From Candidatus Acutalibacter stercorigallinarum (GTDB lineage: Bacteria; Bacillota; Clostridia; Oscillospirales; Acutalibacteraceae), in NCBI GenBank assembly GCA_019112625.1, contig DXIW01000006.1, forward strand, positions 1 through 33,900: a stretch of 33,900 nucleotides of DNA, read 5' to 3'. Below are positions 8,457-14,439 of this stretch, in pieces. Made by a program: the position numbers and the translations under genes. How positions within the stretch are numbered: the stretch's first letter is position 1; each line of letters opens with the position of its first letter. The notes below the pieces were generated by a model. That model was not told the DNA's origin. It worked only from the letters and a program-made list of their open reading frames with translations, and did no database searches.

Positions 8457-8485
8457 TTTACAATCCCTCTGTTTTCTGGTATAAT
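8457..8485 (+). promoter_or_regulatory. Strong sigma-A promoter with extended -10, for degV
   Basis: TTTACA at 8457-8462, 17-bp spacer, TATAAT at 8480-8485 with TG one base upstream (TGGTATAAT). It lies between the ruvX stop and the degV ribosome site. Confidence 0.88.
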
Positions 8486-8530
8486 TGTTCCATCGGCACC
8501 GAATTACTTTCGCGGAGGAGAGGATAGGCT

Positions 8531-9403
8531 ATGGCAGCGTATCGCATTATCACGGATTCTACCACGGACCTGGCCCCGGAGATGATCCGGGAGCTGGGGG
8601 TGCAGGTGATCCCCCTGTGCTACCTGATGGAGGGGAACACCTACCACAACATCCCCGGGGGCGGGGAGATGGACGAGCCCGCCTTTTACAACAAGCTGCG
8701 GGCGGGGGTCATGTCCACCACCACCCAGGTGAATTCGGAGGAGTTCATCGCCGTGTTCACCCCCATTTTGGAGGCGGGGGACGACATCCTCTACATCGCG
8801 TTTTCCTCGGGCCTCAGCGGCACCTGCCAGAGCGCCCACCTGGCGAAAAAAGAGCTGGAGCAGAAATTCCCCGGCCGGCGGATAGAGGTGTTCGACTCCC
8901 TGTGCGCCTCCATGGGGGAGGGGTTGCTGGTGTACCACGCCGCCATGCAGAAATTGGGAGGCGCCTCTCTGGATGAGGTGCTCCTGTGGCTGAAGGAGAA
9001 CGTGCTGCACCTATGCCACTGGTTCACCGTGGACGACTTGAACCACTTAAAGCGGGGCGGCCGGGTCTCTACCGCAACGGCTTTGGTGGGCACTATGCTG
9101 GGCATCAAGCCGGTGCTCCATGTGGATGACGAGGGGCATCTGATCCCGGTGTCCAAGGTGCGGGGGCGCAAGCAGTCTTTGGACGCCCTGGTGAAGAAGA
9201 TGGAGGAGACCGCCATCGACCCCCAGGACCAGGTGGTCTTTATCAGCCACGGCGACTGCCTGGAGGACGCCAGGTATGTGGCCAAGCAGGTGAAGGAGAA
9301 GCTGGGGGTCAAAGAGGTGAAGATCAACTTCATCGGCCCGGTGATCGGCGCCCACTCCGGCCCCGGCACGGTGGCCCTGTTCTTCCTGGGAAATCCCCGT
9401 TAA
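8531..9403 (+). CDS. degV: DegV family fatty-acid-binding protein
   Basis: Protein of 290 residues in the DegV/FakB family, which binds a fatty acid between two domains and presents it to a kinase for incorporation into lipid. Motifs: IITDSTTDLAPEM at the N-terminus; TTTQVNSEEF and SSGLSGTCQSA lining the ligand carboxylate; LKRGGRVS; the C-terminal VFISHGDCLEDA; and IGAHSGPGTVALFFLG. Family members of this length are complete. GGAGGAGAGGA precedes the ATG. It is a one-gene unit, with a promoter directly upstream and a terminator about 20 bp downstream. No fatty acid kinase gene is nearby, so a FakB role is only a possibility. Confidence 0.94.
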   Translation: MAAYRIITDSTTDLAPEMIRELGVQVIPLCYLMEGNTYHNIPGGGEMDEPAFYNKLRAGVMSTTTQVNSEEFIAVFTPILEAGDDILYIAFSSGLSGTCQSAHLAKKELEQKFPGRRIEVFDSLCASMGEGLLVYHAAMQKLGGASLDEVLLWLKENVLHLCHWFTVDDLNHLKRGGRVSTATALVGTMLGIKPVLHVDDEGHLIPVSKVRGRKQSLDALVKKMEETAIDPQDQVVFISHGDCLEDARYVAKQVKEKLGVKEVKINFIGPVIGAHSGPGTVALFFLGNPR

Positions 9404-9423
9404 ATGTTGGTGAAATCATCGCT

Positions 9424-9460
9424 CCCGGAGGGGAAAAGGCCCCCTCCGGGGCTTTTTTTG
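9424..9460 (+). terminator. Intrinsic terminator of degV
   Basis: CCCGGAGGGG (9424-9433) pairs with CCCCTCCGGG (9441-9450), 10 bp, followed by a run of seven T. Confidence 0.95.
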
Positions 9461-9462
9461 TC

Positions 9463-9491
9463 TTGACAAACCGGCGGGAAAAAGGTACAGT
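9463..9491 (+). promoter_or_regulatory. Sigma-A promoter for the mgtE leader
   Basis: TTGACA at 9463-9468, 17-bp spacer, TACAGT at 9486-9491. It directly follows the degV terminator and lies about 290 bp before the mgtE start, so the transcript carries a long leader. Confidence 0.87.
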
Positions 9492-9497
9492 AAGACA

Positions 9498-9780
9498 GGA
9501 CCGCGGGCGCCCTGCCCGCAGGACATGATCTGAGGTAAAAGGAGTGAGCAAAGTGAGCGTACCGCGAAGTAGCAACGGCACAAAACCCGGCGGATCACCG
9601 GCGGGCCAGCGTCGCGGCCGCCCCCGGCCTGGCGGGCGGGCAGCGCAGCTTTGCCCACCTGGAGGGAAAGGCCGGCCCTGAGAGGGCCTGTTTTGTCCCA
9701 TCCGGCTGTGCCGTCCGGTTTTGTGCTGTACTCTTCCAAGGTAAGACCAGACCAACTTTGAAACATGGGAGGTACAGGCT
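9498..9780 (+). promoter_or_regulatory. Long structured 5' leader of mgtE, candidate cis-regulatory RNA of unassigned class
   Basis: About 280 nt between the promoter and the mgtE start. There is a first hairpin GCGGGC/GCCCGC (9503-9519), a direct repeat of GTGAGC at about 9544-9558, an imperfect CCCG...CGGG hairpin (9587-9604) and a GGGCA/TGCCC hairpin (about 9637-9657). A terminator-like stem then follows (9674-9696), and after it a segment complementary to the early leader. ACGGCACA (9575-9582) matches TGTGCCGT (9707-9714). The overlapping CACAAAACCCGG (9579-9590) can instead pair with CCGGTTTTGTG (9715-9725), with one bulge. Mutually exclusive pairings around a terminator are the usual layout of a riboswitch or attenuator. 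I do not find the M-box core (AGGTGAGGCTCCT and GACGCCAATGGG) expected for Mg2+ sensing upstream of mgtE. Confidence 0.6.
9674..9696 (+). terminator. Terminator-like hairpin inside the mgtE leader
   Basis: GGCCCT (9674-9679), loop GAG, AGGGCC (9683-9688), then TGTTTTGT. It sits 85 bp before the mgtE start, as expected for a regulated attenuator. Confidence 0.6.
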
Positions 9781-11115
9781 ATGCAAGAGAAGATTTTAGA
9801 ACTGCTGGAGGACCGGAAGTACGGGGAGATCGCCGCTCTGGTAAAGGACATGAACCCCGCGGACGCGGCCGCCATGCTCCAGGAGCTGCCCGAGGCCAGG
9901 ATGCCGGTGGTGTTCCGCCTGCTGCCCAAGGAGCTGGCGGCGGAGACCTTCGCCTATATGGAGGGGGACGCCCAGGAGCTGCTCATCCAGGGATTTACCG
10001 ACAAAGAGCTGGATGAGGTCATGGAGGAGATGTTCCTGGATGACGCGGTGGACATGATCGAGGAGATGCCCGCCAATGTGGTGAAGAAGATCCTGCGCCA
10101 CGTGGACGCGGACACCCGGAAGATGATCAACCAGGTGCTCAACTACCCCAAGGACAGCGCCGGCAGCATTATGACCATGGAGTACGTGGACCTGAAGCGC
10201 CGGATGACGGTGGAACAGGCCTTCGAGCGCATCCGGGCCACCGCTCTGGACAGCGAGACCGTGTACACCTGCTACGTCACCGACAGCCGCCGGAAGCTGG
10301 AGGGCGTCATCACTGTGCGGGAGCTGCTGATGGCCCCCAAGGACGCGGTGCTGATGGACATTATGGAGACCAACGTGAAGTTCGTCACCACCCACACCGA
10401 CCAGGAGGAGGCCGCCAGGCTGCTAAGCAAGTACGACTTTTTGGCCCTGCCTGTGGTGGACGCCGAGGAGCGGCTGGTGGGCATCGTCACGGTGGACGAC
10501 GCCATCGACGTCATCCAGGAGGAGACCACCGAGGACATGGAGATGATGGCCGCCATCAGCCCCTCGGATAGGCCCTACCTCAAGACCGGCGTGTTTACCA
10601 CCTGGAAGCAGCGGGTGCCCTGGCTGCTGCTGCTGATGATCTCCGCCACCTTTACCAGCACCATCATCGCCTCTTACGAGGGGGCCCTGGCGGCCAGCGT
10701 GGTGCTCACCGGGTTCATCCCCATGCTGATGGACACCGGCGGCAACGCGGGGAGCCAGTCCTCCATCACGGTCATTCGCGGCCTGTCCCTGGGGGAGATC
10801 CGCTACCGGGACGTGCCCCGGCTGGTGGGGAAGGAGCTGTGCGTGGCGGTGCTGTGCGGCCTGAGCCTGGCTGCCGCCAACTTCATCAAGCTGATGCTGG
10901 TGGACCGGGTGACGCTGCCCGTGGCGGCAGTGGTCAGCCTGACCCTGGTGTGCGTGGTGCTGGTGTCCAACTTTGTGGGCAGCGTGCTGCCGGTGCTGGC
11001 CAAGCGCATCGGCTTTGACCCCGCGGTGATGGCCAGCCCCTTTATCACCACCATCGTGGACGCGGTGGCCCTGATCATTTACTTCAACATCGCCAAGCTG
11101 CTGCTGGGCATCTGA
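9781..11115 (+). CDS. mgtE: Magnesium transporter MgtE
   Basis: Integral membrane Mg2+ channel of 444 residues, complete for the family. The N-terminal superhelical Mg2+-sensing domain covers about residues 1-130. Two CBS domains follow (about 135-255), linked by an acidic plug-like helix (EETTEDMEMMAAISPSD). A five-helix membrane domain (about 277-444) carries the family signature FIPMLMDTGGNAGSQSS and ends with FDPAVMASPFITTIVDA, where the Asp lines the ion pore. GGAGG lies upstream of the ATG. It is transcribed alone, with a long leader and a terminator immediately downstream. In the known family, cytosolic Mg2+ closes the channel through the N and CBS domains. Confidence 0.96.
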   Translation: MQEKILELLEDRKYGEIAALVKDMNPADAAAMLQELPEARMPVVFRLLPKELAAETFAYMEGDAQELLIQGFTDKELDEVMEEMFLDDAVDMIEEMPANVVKKILRHVDADTRKMINQVLNYPKDSAGSIMTMEYVDLKRRMTVEQAFERIRATALDSETVYTCYVTDSRRKLEGVITVRELLMAPKDAVLMDIMETNVKFVTTHTDQEEAARLLSKYDFLALPVVDAEERLVGIVTVDDAIDVIQEETTEDMEMMAAISPSDRPYLKTGVFTTWKQRVPWLLLLMISATFTSTIIASYEGALAASVVLTGFIPMLMDTGGNAGSQSSITVIRGLSLGEIRYRDVPRLVGKELCVAVLCGLSLAAANFIKLMLVDRVTLPVAAVVSLTLVCVVLVSNFVGSVLPVLAKRIGFDPAVMASPFITTIVDAVALIIYFNIAKLLLGI

Positions 11116-11133
11116 ACTGCATAGAGCGCGCGA

Positions 11134-11166
11134 AAAGGCCCCGGGACCAATGGTCCCAGGGCCTTT
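11134..11166. terminator. Terminator between the convergent mgtE and oxidoreductase genes
   Basis: AAAGGCCC-c-GGGACC pairs with GGTCCC-a-GGGCCTTT around a 3-base loop, with short T runs on both strands. It probably serves both convergent genes. Confidence 0.8.
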
Positions 11167-11205
11167 CTGATGCGAAATTAAATCTGCCGGTGGGGGAGAG
11201 GCTTC

Positions 11206-12330
11206 TTACTCGAAGTCTACCGCTACGCCCTTCTCGTCGGACTCCAGGGCGGCCTCCATCAGCTTGAGGACCCGCAGGGCCTCCTCGGGCTTTACGATCT
11301 GCTCGGCCTTGCCCAGCACGCAGTCGCACAGGTTGGAGTACAGCTCGTTGCGGTCGTACTGGATGTCGGGCAGGGGCAGGTCGTCCACGGAATCGGCGTT
11401 CCGGGGGGCCATGGTCTTGGACAGGCCCTCGCCCATGAGGATGGGGGTGGCGTCCTTGTCTTCCCAGCTGCGGAGGATGACCATGTGGCCGGGGTCCTGG
11501 AAATCCTTGATCTCCGCGGTGCCCTGGTCGCCGCACAGGTACCACAGGGGCAGGGTGATGAAGTTGCAGGTGCCCACCTCTACGGTAGCGGTGATGCCGC
11601 TCTCAAACTCCATGTTCATGATGAAGCCATCGTCCACCTCGTCGTTGGTGACGTGGGTCATCTTGGCGTAGACCTTCTTGATCTTCTCGGGTACCATGAG
11701 CACCATGCGGTCCAGCAGGTGGACGCCCCAGTCGAACATCATGCCGCCGCCCTTTTCCTTGATACCCCGCCAGTCGCCGGGGATGCCCCGGGAGCCGTGG
11801 TAGCGGGACTCGATGTGGAACACATCGCCCAGGGTCTTTTCGTCGTAGAGCTTCTTCATGGTCAGGTAATCCTTGTCCCAGCGGCGGTTCTGCCGGGGAT
11901 AGAAGATCTTACCGGTCTCCTTGGCGACTTCCATCACGTCCACCAGGTCCTGGCTGCACATCATCACGGGCTTCTCGCACAGCACGTGCTTGCCGGCCCG
12001 CATGGCGCGGATGGACAGGTCCTTGTGGTCGTCGTTGGGGGTGGCCACCAGGACCACGTCTACCTTGTCGTCGGCCAGGATCTCCTCGAAGCTGTTGTAG
12101 GTGTGGAAGCCCAGCTTCCGGGCCCACTCCTGGCGCTCCTCCTTGATGTCGTAAGTGCCGGCCAGGACCATCTTGGTCTTCAGGTCGGTGTCGCCGGGGA
12201 GCAGTTCCCGGCCCTTGGAGCCGTCGGTCATCCACAGGGCCTGGCCGCTGCCGGTGGCGATAGCCACGGCATGGCCGCCGCCCATACCGCCGCAGCCCAC
12301 GATCGCAACTGCAACTTTGCCGTCGATCAT
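11206..12330 (-). CDS. Gfo/Idh/MocA family NAD(P)-dependent oxidoreductase
   Basis: Protein of 374 residues with an N-terminal Rossmann fold (VAIVGCGGMGGGHA, about 7-21), VATPNDDH at about 95-102, and the family signature HVLCEKPVM (115-123) whose EKP lysine is catalytic. The C-terminal alpha/beta domain contains GGGMMFDWGVHLLDRM, where Asp and His are the usual catalytic pair. Family members oxidise or reduce sugars, inositols and related alcohols. The substrate cannot be deduced here, and no sugar transporter or sugar kinase is adjacent. The ATG at 12330 is preceded by AGGAGAGGAAAG. It has its own promoter about 70 bp upstream and converges on mgtE. Confidence 0.93.
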   Translation of the reverse strand: MIDGKVAVAIVGCGGMGGGHAVAIATGSGQALWMTDGSKGRELLPGDTDLKTKMVLAGTYDIKEERQEWARKLGFHTYNSFEEILADDKVDVVLVATPNDDHKDLSIRAMRAGKHVLCEKPVMMCSQDLVDVMEVAKETGKIFYPRQNRRWDKDYLTMKKLYDEKTLGDVFHIESRYHGSRGIPGDWRGIKEKGGGMMFDWGVHLLDRMVLMVPEKIKKVYAKMTHVTNDEVDDGFIMNMEFESGITATVEVGTCNFITLPLWYLCGDQGTAEIKDFQDPGHMVILRSWEDKDATPILMGEGLSKTMAPRNADSVDDLPLPDIQYDRNELYSNLCDCVLGKAEQIVKPEEALRVLKLMEAALESDEKGVAVDFE

Positions 12331-12400
12331 AGTTCTTTCCTCTCCTATCTGTTAAAATTAAAGAATCCGTTTGGTGGAGGGCACAAAATCCCTCACCATA

Positions 12401-12429
12401 TTCATACCGCATTGGCCCGGAAAAGTCAA
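12401..12429 (-). promoter_or_regulatory. Promoter for the Gfo/Idh/MocA gene
   Basis: On the minus strand, TTGACT (12429-12424), 17-bp spacer, TATGAA (12406-12401). It lies between the 6S RNA terminator and the start codon at 12330. Confidence 0.75.
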
Positions 12430-12471
12430 GGGAATTTTTGATTTTCCCCCGGGAAATTTGCCGCAAACAGA

Positions 12472-12505
12472 CAAAAAGAGAGGAAGAGCGAAGCTCTCCC
12501 TCTCT
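12472..12505 (-). terminator. Intrinsic terminator after the probable 6S RNA
   Basis: Minus strand: AGAGAGG-G-AGAGC, loop TTC, GCTCT-T-CCTCTCT, 12 bp with one mismatch, followed by a T run. The T tract exists only on the minus strand, which fixes the orientation of the RNA. Confidence 0.88.
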
Positions 12506-12516
12506 GGAATACGCGG

Positions 12517-12715
12517 GGACCCGCCTGGCCGTATCGCGCAACTCAATAACCTGCTACCAAAAAGCAGGTGGGTGCCCCCCCTCCTGCTTCACGCTCCCTT
12601 CCTCCAGCAACCGGACAAAGCCGTGCCGGGAGGTCTGCGATCCCCAGGCGGAGACAGGGCTCCCTTTTATTCGAGTGTAGGGTTATATGTGCGCAGTCCG
12701 CGAGCCAGGCAGGCT
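12517..12715 (-). ncRNA. ssrS: Probable 6S RNA
   Basis: About 195 nt on the minus strand between the DUF1292 gene and a terminator. It can fold as one long, interrupted hairpin with an open centre, the hallmark of 6S RNA. CCTGCCTGG (12713-12705) pairs with CCAGGCGGG (12528-12520), and further in TGCGCA pairs with TGCGCG. The apical part has CCTCC-CGGCA-CGG pairing with CCG-TGCTG-GAGG. The 3' side of the centre carries a small hairpin, GCAGG with CCTGC, within GGGCACCCACCTGC; I recall this arrangement and string from clostridial 6S RNAs. 6S RNA binds sigma-A RNA polymerase and lowers transcription in stationary phase. No clear own promoter is seen, so it may be processed from the upstream DUF1292 transcript. 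The exact ends are estimates. Confidence 0.7.
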
Positions 12716-12725
12716 GAAAACGAAG

Positions 12726-13025
12726 TTACTCTTCGGGCTCGTCGTAGTAGGCGTCGTTGAAGCGGCTCTCGAAGATCTCGGCCAGCTGGTCCAGCAGGGC
12801 GTCGTCCTCCACTTCCTGGAGCTGCTCCTCGCCGTCCTCCTCTACGACTTCGAAGATGTAGTAGGTCTCGGCCTCGGAGGAAATCTCCTCGGGCTCCTGC
12901 TGGGTGGGGACCAGGGCCATGTAGTGGCCGTCGTCGTTCTCCAGCTCGTCGATGATCTCGAACTCGTGCTCGTTGCCCTCGTCGTCGATGAGGGTGATGA
13001 GGTCGGCCTCATATTGATTATCCAT
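12726..13025 (-). CDS. DUF1292 family small acidic protein (YrzB-like)
   Basis: Protein of 99 residues, extremely acidic, with no membrane segment or Cys. The order of motifs ITLIDDEGNEHEFEIIDEL, YMALVP, and FEVVEEDGEE followed by a C-terminal helix with FESRFNDAYYDE matches DUF1292 proteins. These are widespread in Firmicutes, often near ruvX, and have no established function. The family is easy to recognise; the role is unknown. AAGGAG lies 12 bases before the ATG at 13025. It has a clear promoter (13073-13101) and is followed on the same strand by the probable 6S RNA. Upstream it is divergent from the large RNA promoter at 13213. Confidence 0.88.
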   Translation of the reverse strand: MDNQYEADLITLIDDEGNEHEFEIIDELENDDGHYMALVPTQQEPEEISSEAETYYIFEVVEEDGEEQLQEVEDDALLDQLAEIFESRFNDAYYDEPEE

Positions 13026-13072
13026 AGGGATGATGCTCCTTTCTGCCAGCGCCGCCGCGCTTTGATACCTGT

Positions 13073-13101
13073 ATTGTACCCAAAACCCGCGGGGAAGTCA
13101 A
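13073..13101 (-). promoter_or_regulatory. Sigma-A promoter for the DUF1292 gene
   Basis: Minus strand: TTGACT (13101-13096), 17-bp spacer, TACAAT (13078-13073), about 48 bp before the start codon. Confidence 0.85.
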
Positions 13102-13212
13102 GTGTGTGAGAAGGGGTGGGGGAAAATTTCCTGTTTTCACAGGAGGGGAGGGAGCGGTGAGATAGGGATGGAAAAACTAGATAAAAAATTTCAAAAAAAT
13201 GAAAAATAACTA

Positions 13213-13241
13213 TTGACAAGCGGGCGGGTATCCGCTATAAT
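13213..13241 (+). promoter_or_regulatory. Consensus sigma-A promoter of the large non-coding transcript
   Basis: Perfect TTGACA (13213-13218), 17-bp spacer, perfect TATAAT (13236-13241). The 40 bp upstream of the -35 box are A/T-rich with phased A runs (13179-13209), like an UP element of stable-RNA promoters. This is the best promoter match in the window and there is no coding sequence behind it. Confidence 0.93.
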
Positions 13242-13247
13242 ATAGCC

Positions 13248-14321
13248 AGAAGATAAGAGGTGAGAGAAAATCAGATCAAAATCTTCGAAGGCAGCTTCGC
13301 AAACCGGAAGTAGCCGAAACAGGAAACACCTCAATACCTGTTCTCCGACGAGAAAAGAGAAACAGGGCAACGGAGGACCTGCATGGTGTGAAAACGGTGA
13401 GGAGTGGAAAAGAGAGCTGTAAGTTTTCCCAGAGAAAAGTAGTCGCAAGAGCGATGAAGGCACTGGAGAGAACACAAGACAGCGGGAAAACAAAAAAGCG
13501 AAGCGCCAAACAAAAAATCTTGCAGAAAGGCGGGTGAGTCCATTGGACAGAAATGAACCTCAGCACTTAGCTATCTGCGGACTCACAATCCGCAGATAAA
13601 TAAAAGATCGAGAGATCGAAAATTTGGTCTTACCCTGTAAGGCCAAAATCATAAAAGAAAGGGGTCCCAATTCTGAAAGAACCTCAGAGCCAAGGGAACC
13701 ACAATCGGCACGAAGCTGTTTGATCGCCGCAAGTTTCAAAAGCTTTGTAAAGCTGCCCTGAAAAAAGGGAATCATACATAAGGCGGCTAAACAGAACAGC
13801 GACCGGTGCCAGAACAGGACAAATAAGCCAATGTACTAATCATTTGATAAAATGATGTTTTTCCCAAAAGCTGAGCATGAGGGAAAGCCGCCAGGACAGG
13901 GAGGGCAACGGGAACTTCTTCTCGGGACATCATTTTGAAGTGAGTTTCGAAAACCAGAACCTTGACAAGCGATCCCTGAGAATGGCGAAGCGTTTCCCAG
14001 CGAAACAGCAAAACGGGAACCATAGCCAGAAATGGCCGAAAGGCCAGGTCAAACGGCAGGCTTCTTTTTCAAAAGCTGTCCGGTATTTCCCAATGGAGTG
14101 TCTATCAGAAAGAAAGAACGGGCAGACTAAAAAGAAAGGTCAAATCAAAAACAATCCGTTTGACAGCTGACTTGAACGATGACGAGTAGTACGAATGTAA
14201 ACCCAGTTTCGTAACAACAAACGAGTGACAGACCGGAACCTTGCTTCATACCGTTCGAGTAAGCAAACATCAAAACAAAAAAGAGGGCTTCCAAGGCAGC
14301 TTGGAGGCCCTTTTCCTTTTT
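13248..14321 (+). ncRNA. Large structured non-coding RNA (about 1.07 kb), class not assigned
   Basis: A full transcription unit without a credible protein. It is A-rich and less GC-rich than all neighbours, and stop codons fall in all frames. Helices seen: 13286-13299 (CGAAG/CTTCG), 13406-13429, 13443-13454, 13572-13598 (TATCTGCGG/CCGCAGATA, 9 bp), 13606-13617 (GATC-GAGA-GATC), 13623-13647 (9 bp), 13756-13769, 13839-13856 (ATCATTT/AAATGAT), 14033-14046 (TGGCC-GAAA-GGCCA), 14054-14082, 14139-14164 (GTCAAA/TTTGAC), 14190-14213, and the terminator. Long-range helices: 13849-13865 with 13924-13936, and 14170-14178 with 14252-14260. The loop ACTCAC (13581-13586) matches GTGAGT (13534-13539), a probable pseudoknot. 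These are features of giant ornate RNAs such as OLE, GOLLD and ROOL. I see no RNase P, tmRNA, group I or group II intron core, and cannot place it in a known family. Ends are inferred from promoter and terminator. Confidence 0.8.
14285..14321 (+). terminator. Strong intrinsic terminator of the large RNA
   Basis: GGGCTTCCAAG (14285-14295), loop GCAG, CTTGGAGGCCC (14300-14310), 11 bp with one wobble, then TTTTCCTTTTT. Confidence 0.95.
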
Positions 14322-14381
14322 ATTTGCCAAAAAATCCCGGAATCATGGGAAAAATTTCTTGCCCCACTTTGTGAAACTCCC

Positions 14382-14410
14382 TTGAGAAACGGTGACGCCT
14401 GTGGTAAAAT
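14382..14410 (+). promoter_or_regulatory. Promoter for the HD-domain gene
   Basis: TTGAGA (14382-14387), 17-bp spacer, TAAAAT (14405-14410), 30 bp before the start codon. Confidence 0.78.
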
Positions 14411-14439
14411 AGGCTCGATACTGTGCAAGGGGTGATCCT

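Noticed and set aside
9559-9566. T-box core suggested by GTACCGCG
   Set aside because: No Stem I, no specifier loop and wrong distance to the terminator; mgtE is also not a usual T-box target.
9498-9780. M-box Mg2+ riboswitch upstream of mgtE
   Set aside because: The expected core strings AGGTGAGGCTCCT, GCTGCTGCCC and GACGCCAATGGG are not present.
11485-12441. A 318-residue plus-strand open frame over the Gfo/Idh/MocA gene
   Set aside because: Antisense shadow with low-complexity composition; the minus strand gives a complete oxidoreductase with all motifs, ribosome site and promoter.
12371-12760. Plus-strand open frames across the 6S RNA region
   Set aside because: No ribosome site or homologous family is apparent, and the region folds as a 6S-type RNA with a minus-strand terminator.
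13248-14321. Group I or group II intron, RNase P RNA or tmRNA as identity of the large RNA
   Set aside because: No reverse transcriptase or endonuclease gene, no domain V-like hairpin, no GAGGAAAGTCC of RNase P, and no tRNA-like ends.
13191-14330. Several short open frames on both strands inside the large RNA, the longest about 100 residues (13191-13493 minus; 13877-14170 plus)
   Set aside because: They overlap each other on opposite strands, lack good ribosome sites, have no recognisable family and show unusual residue composition. The promoter, hairpins and terminator explain the region better as RNA.
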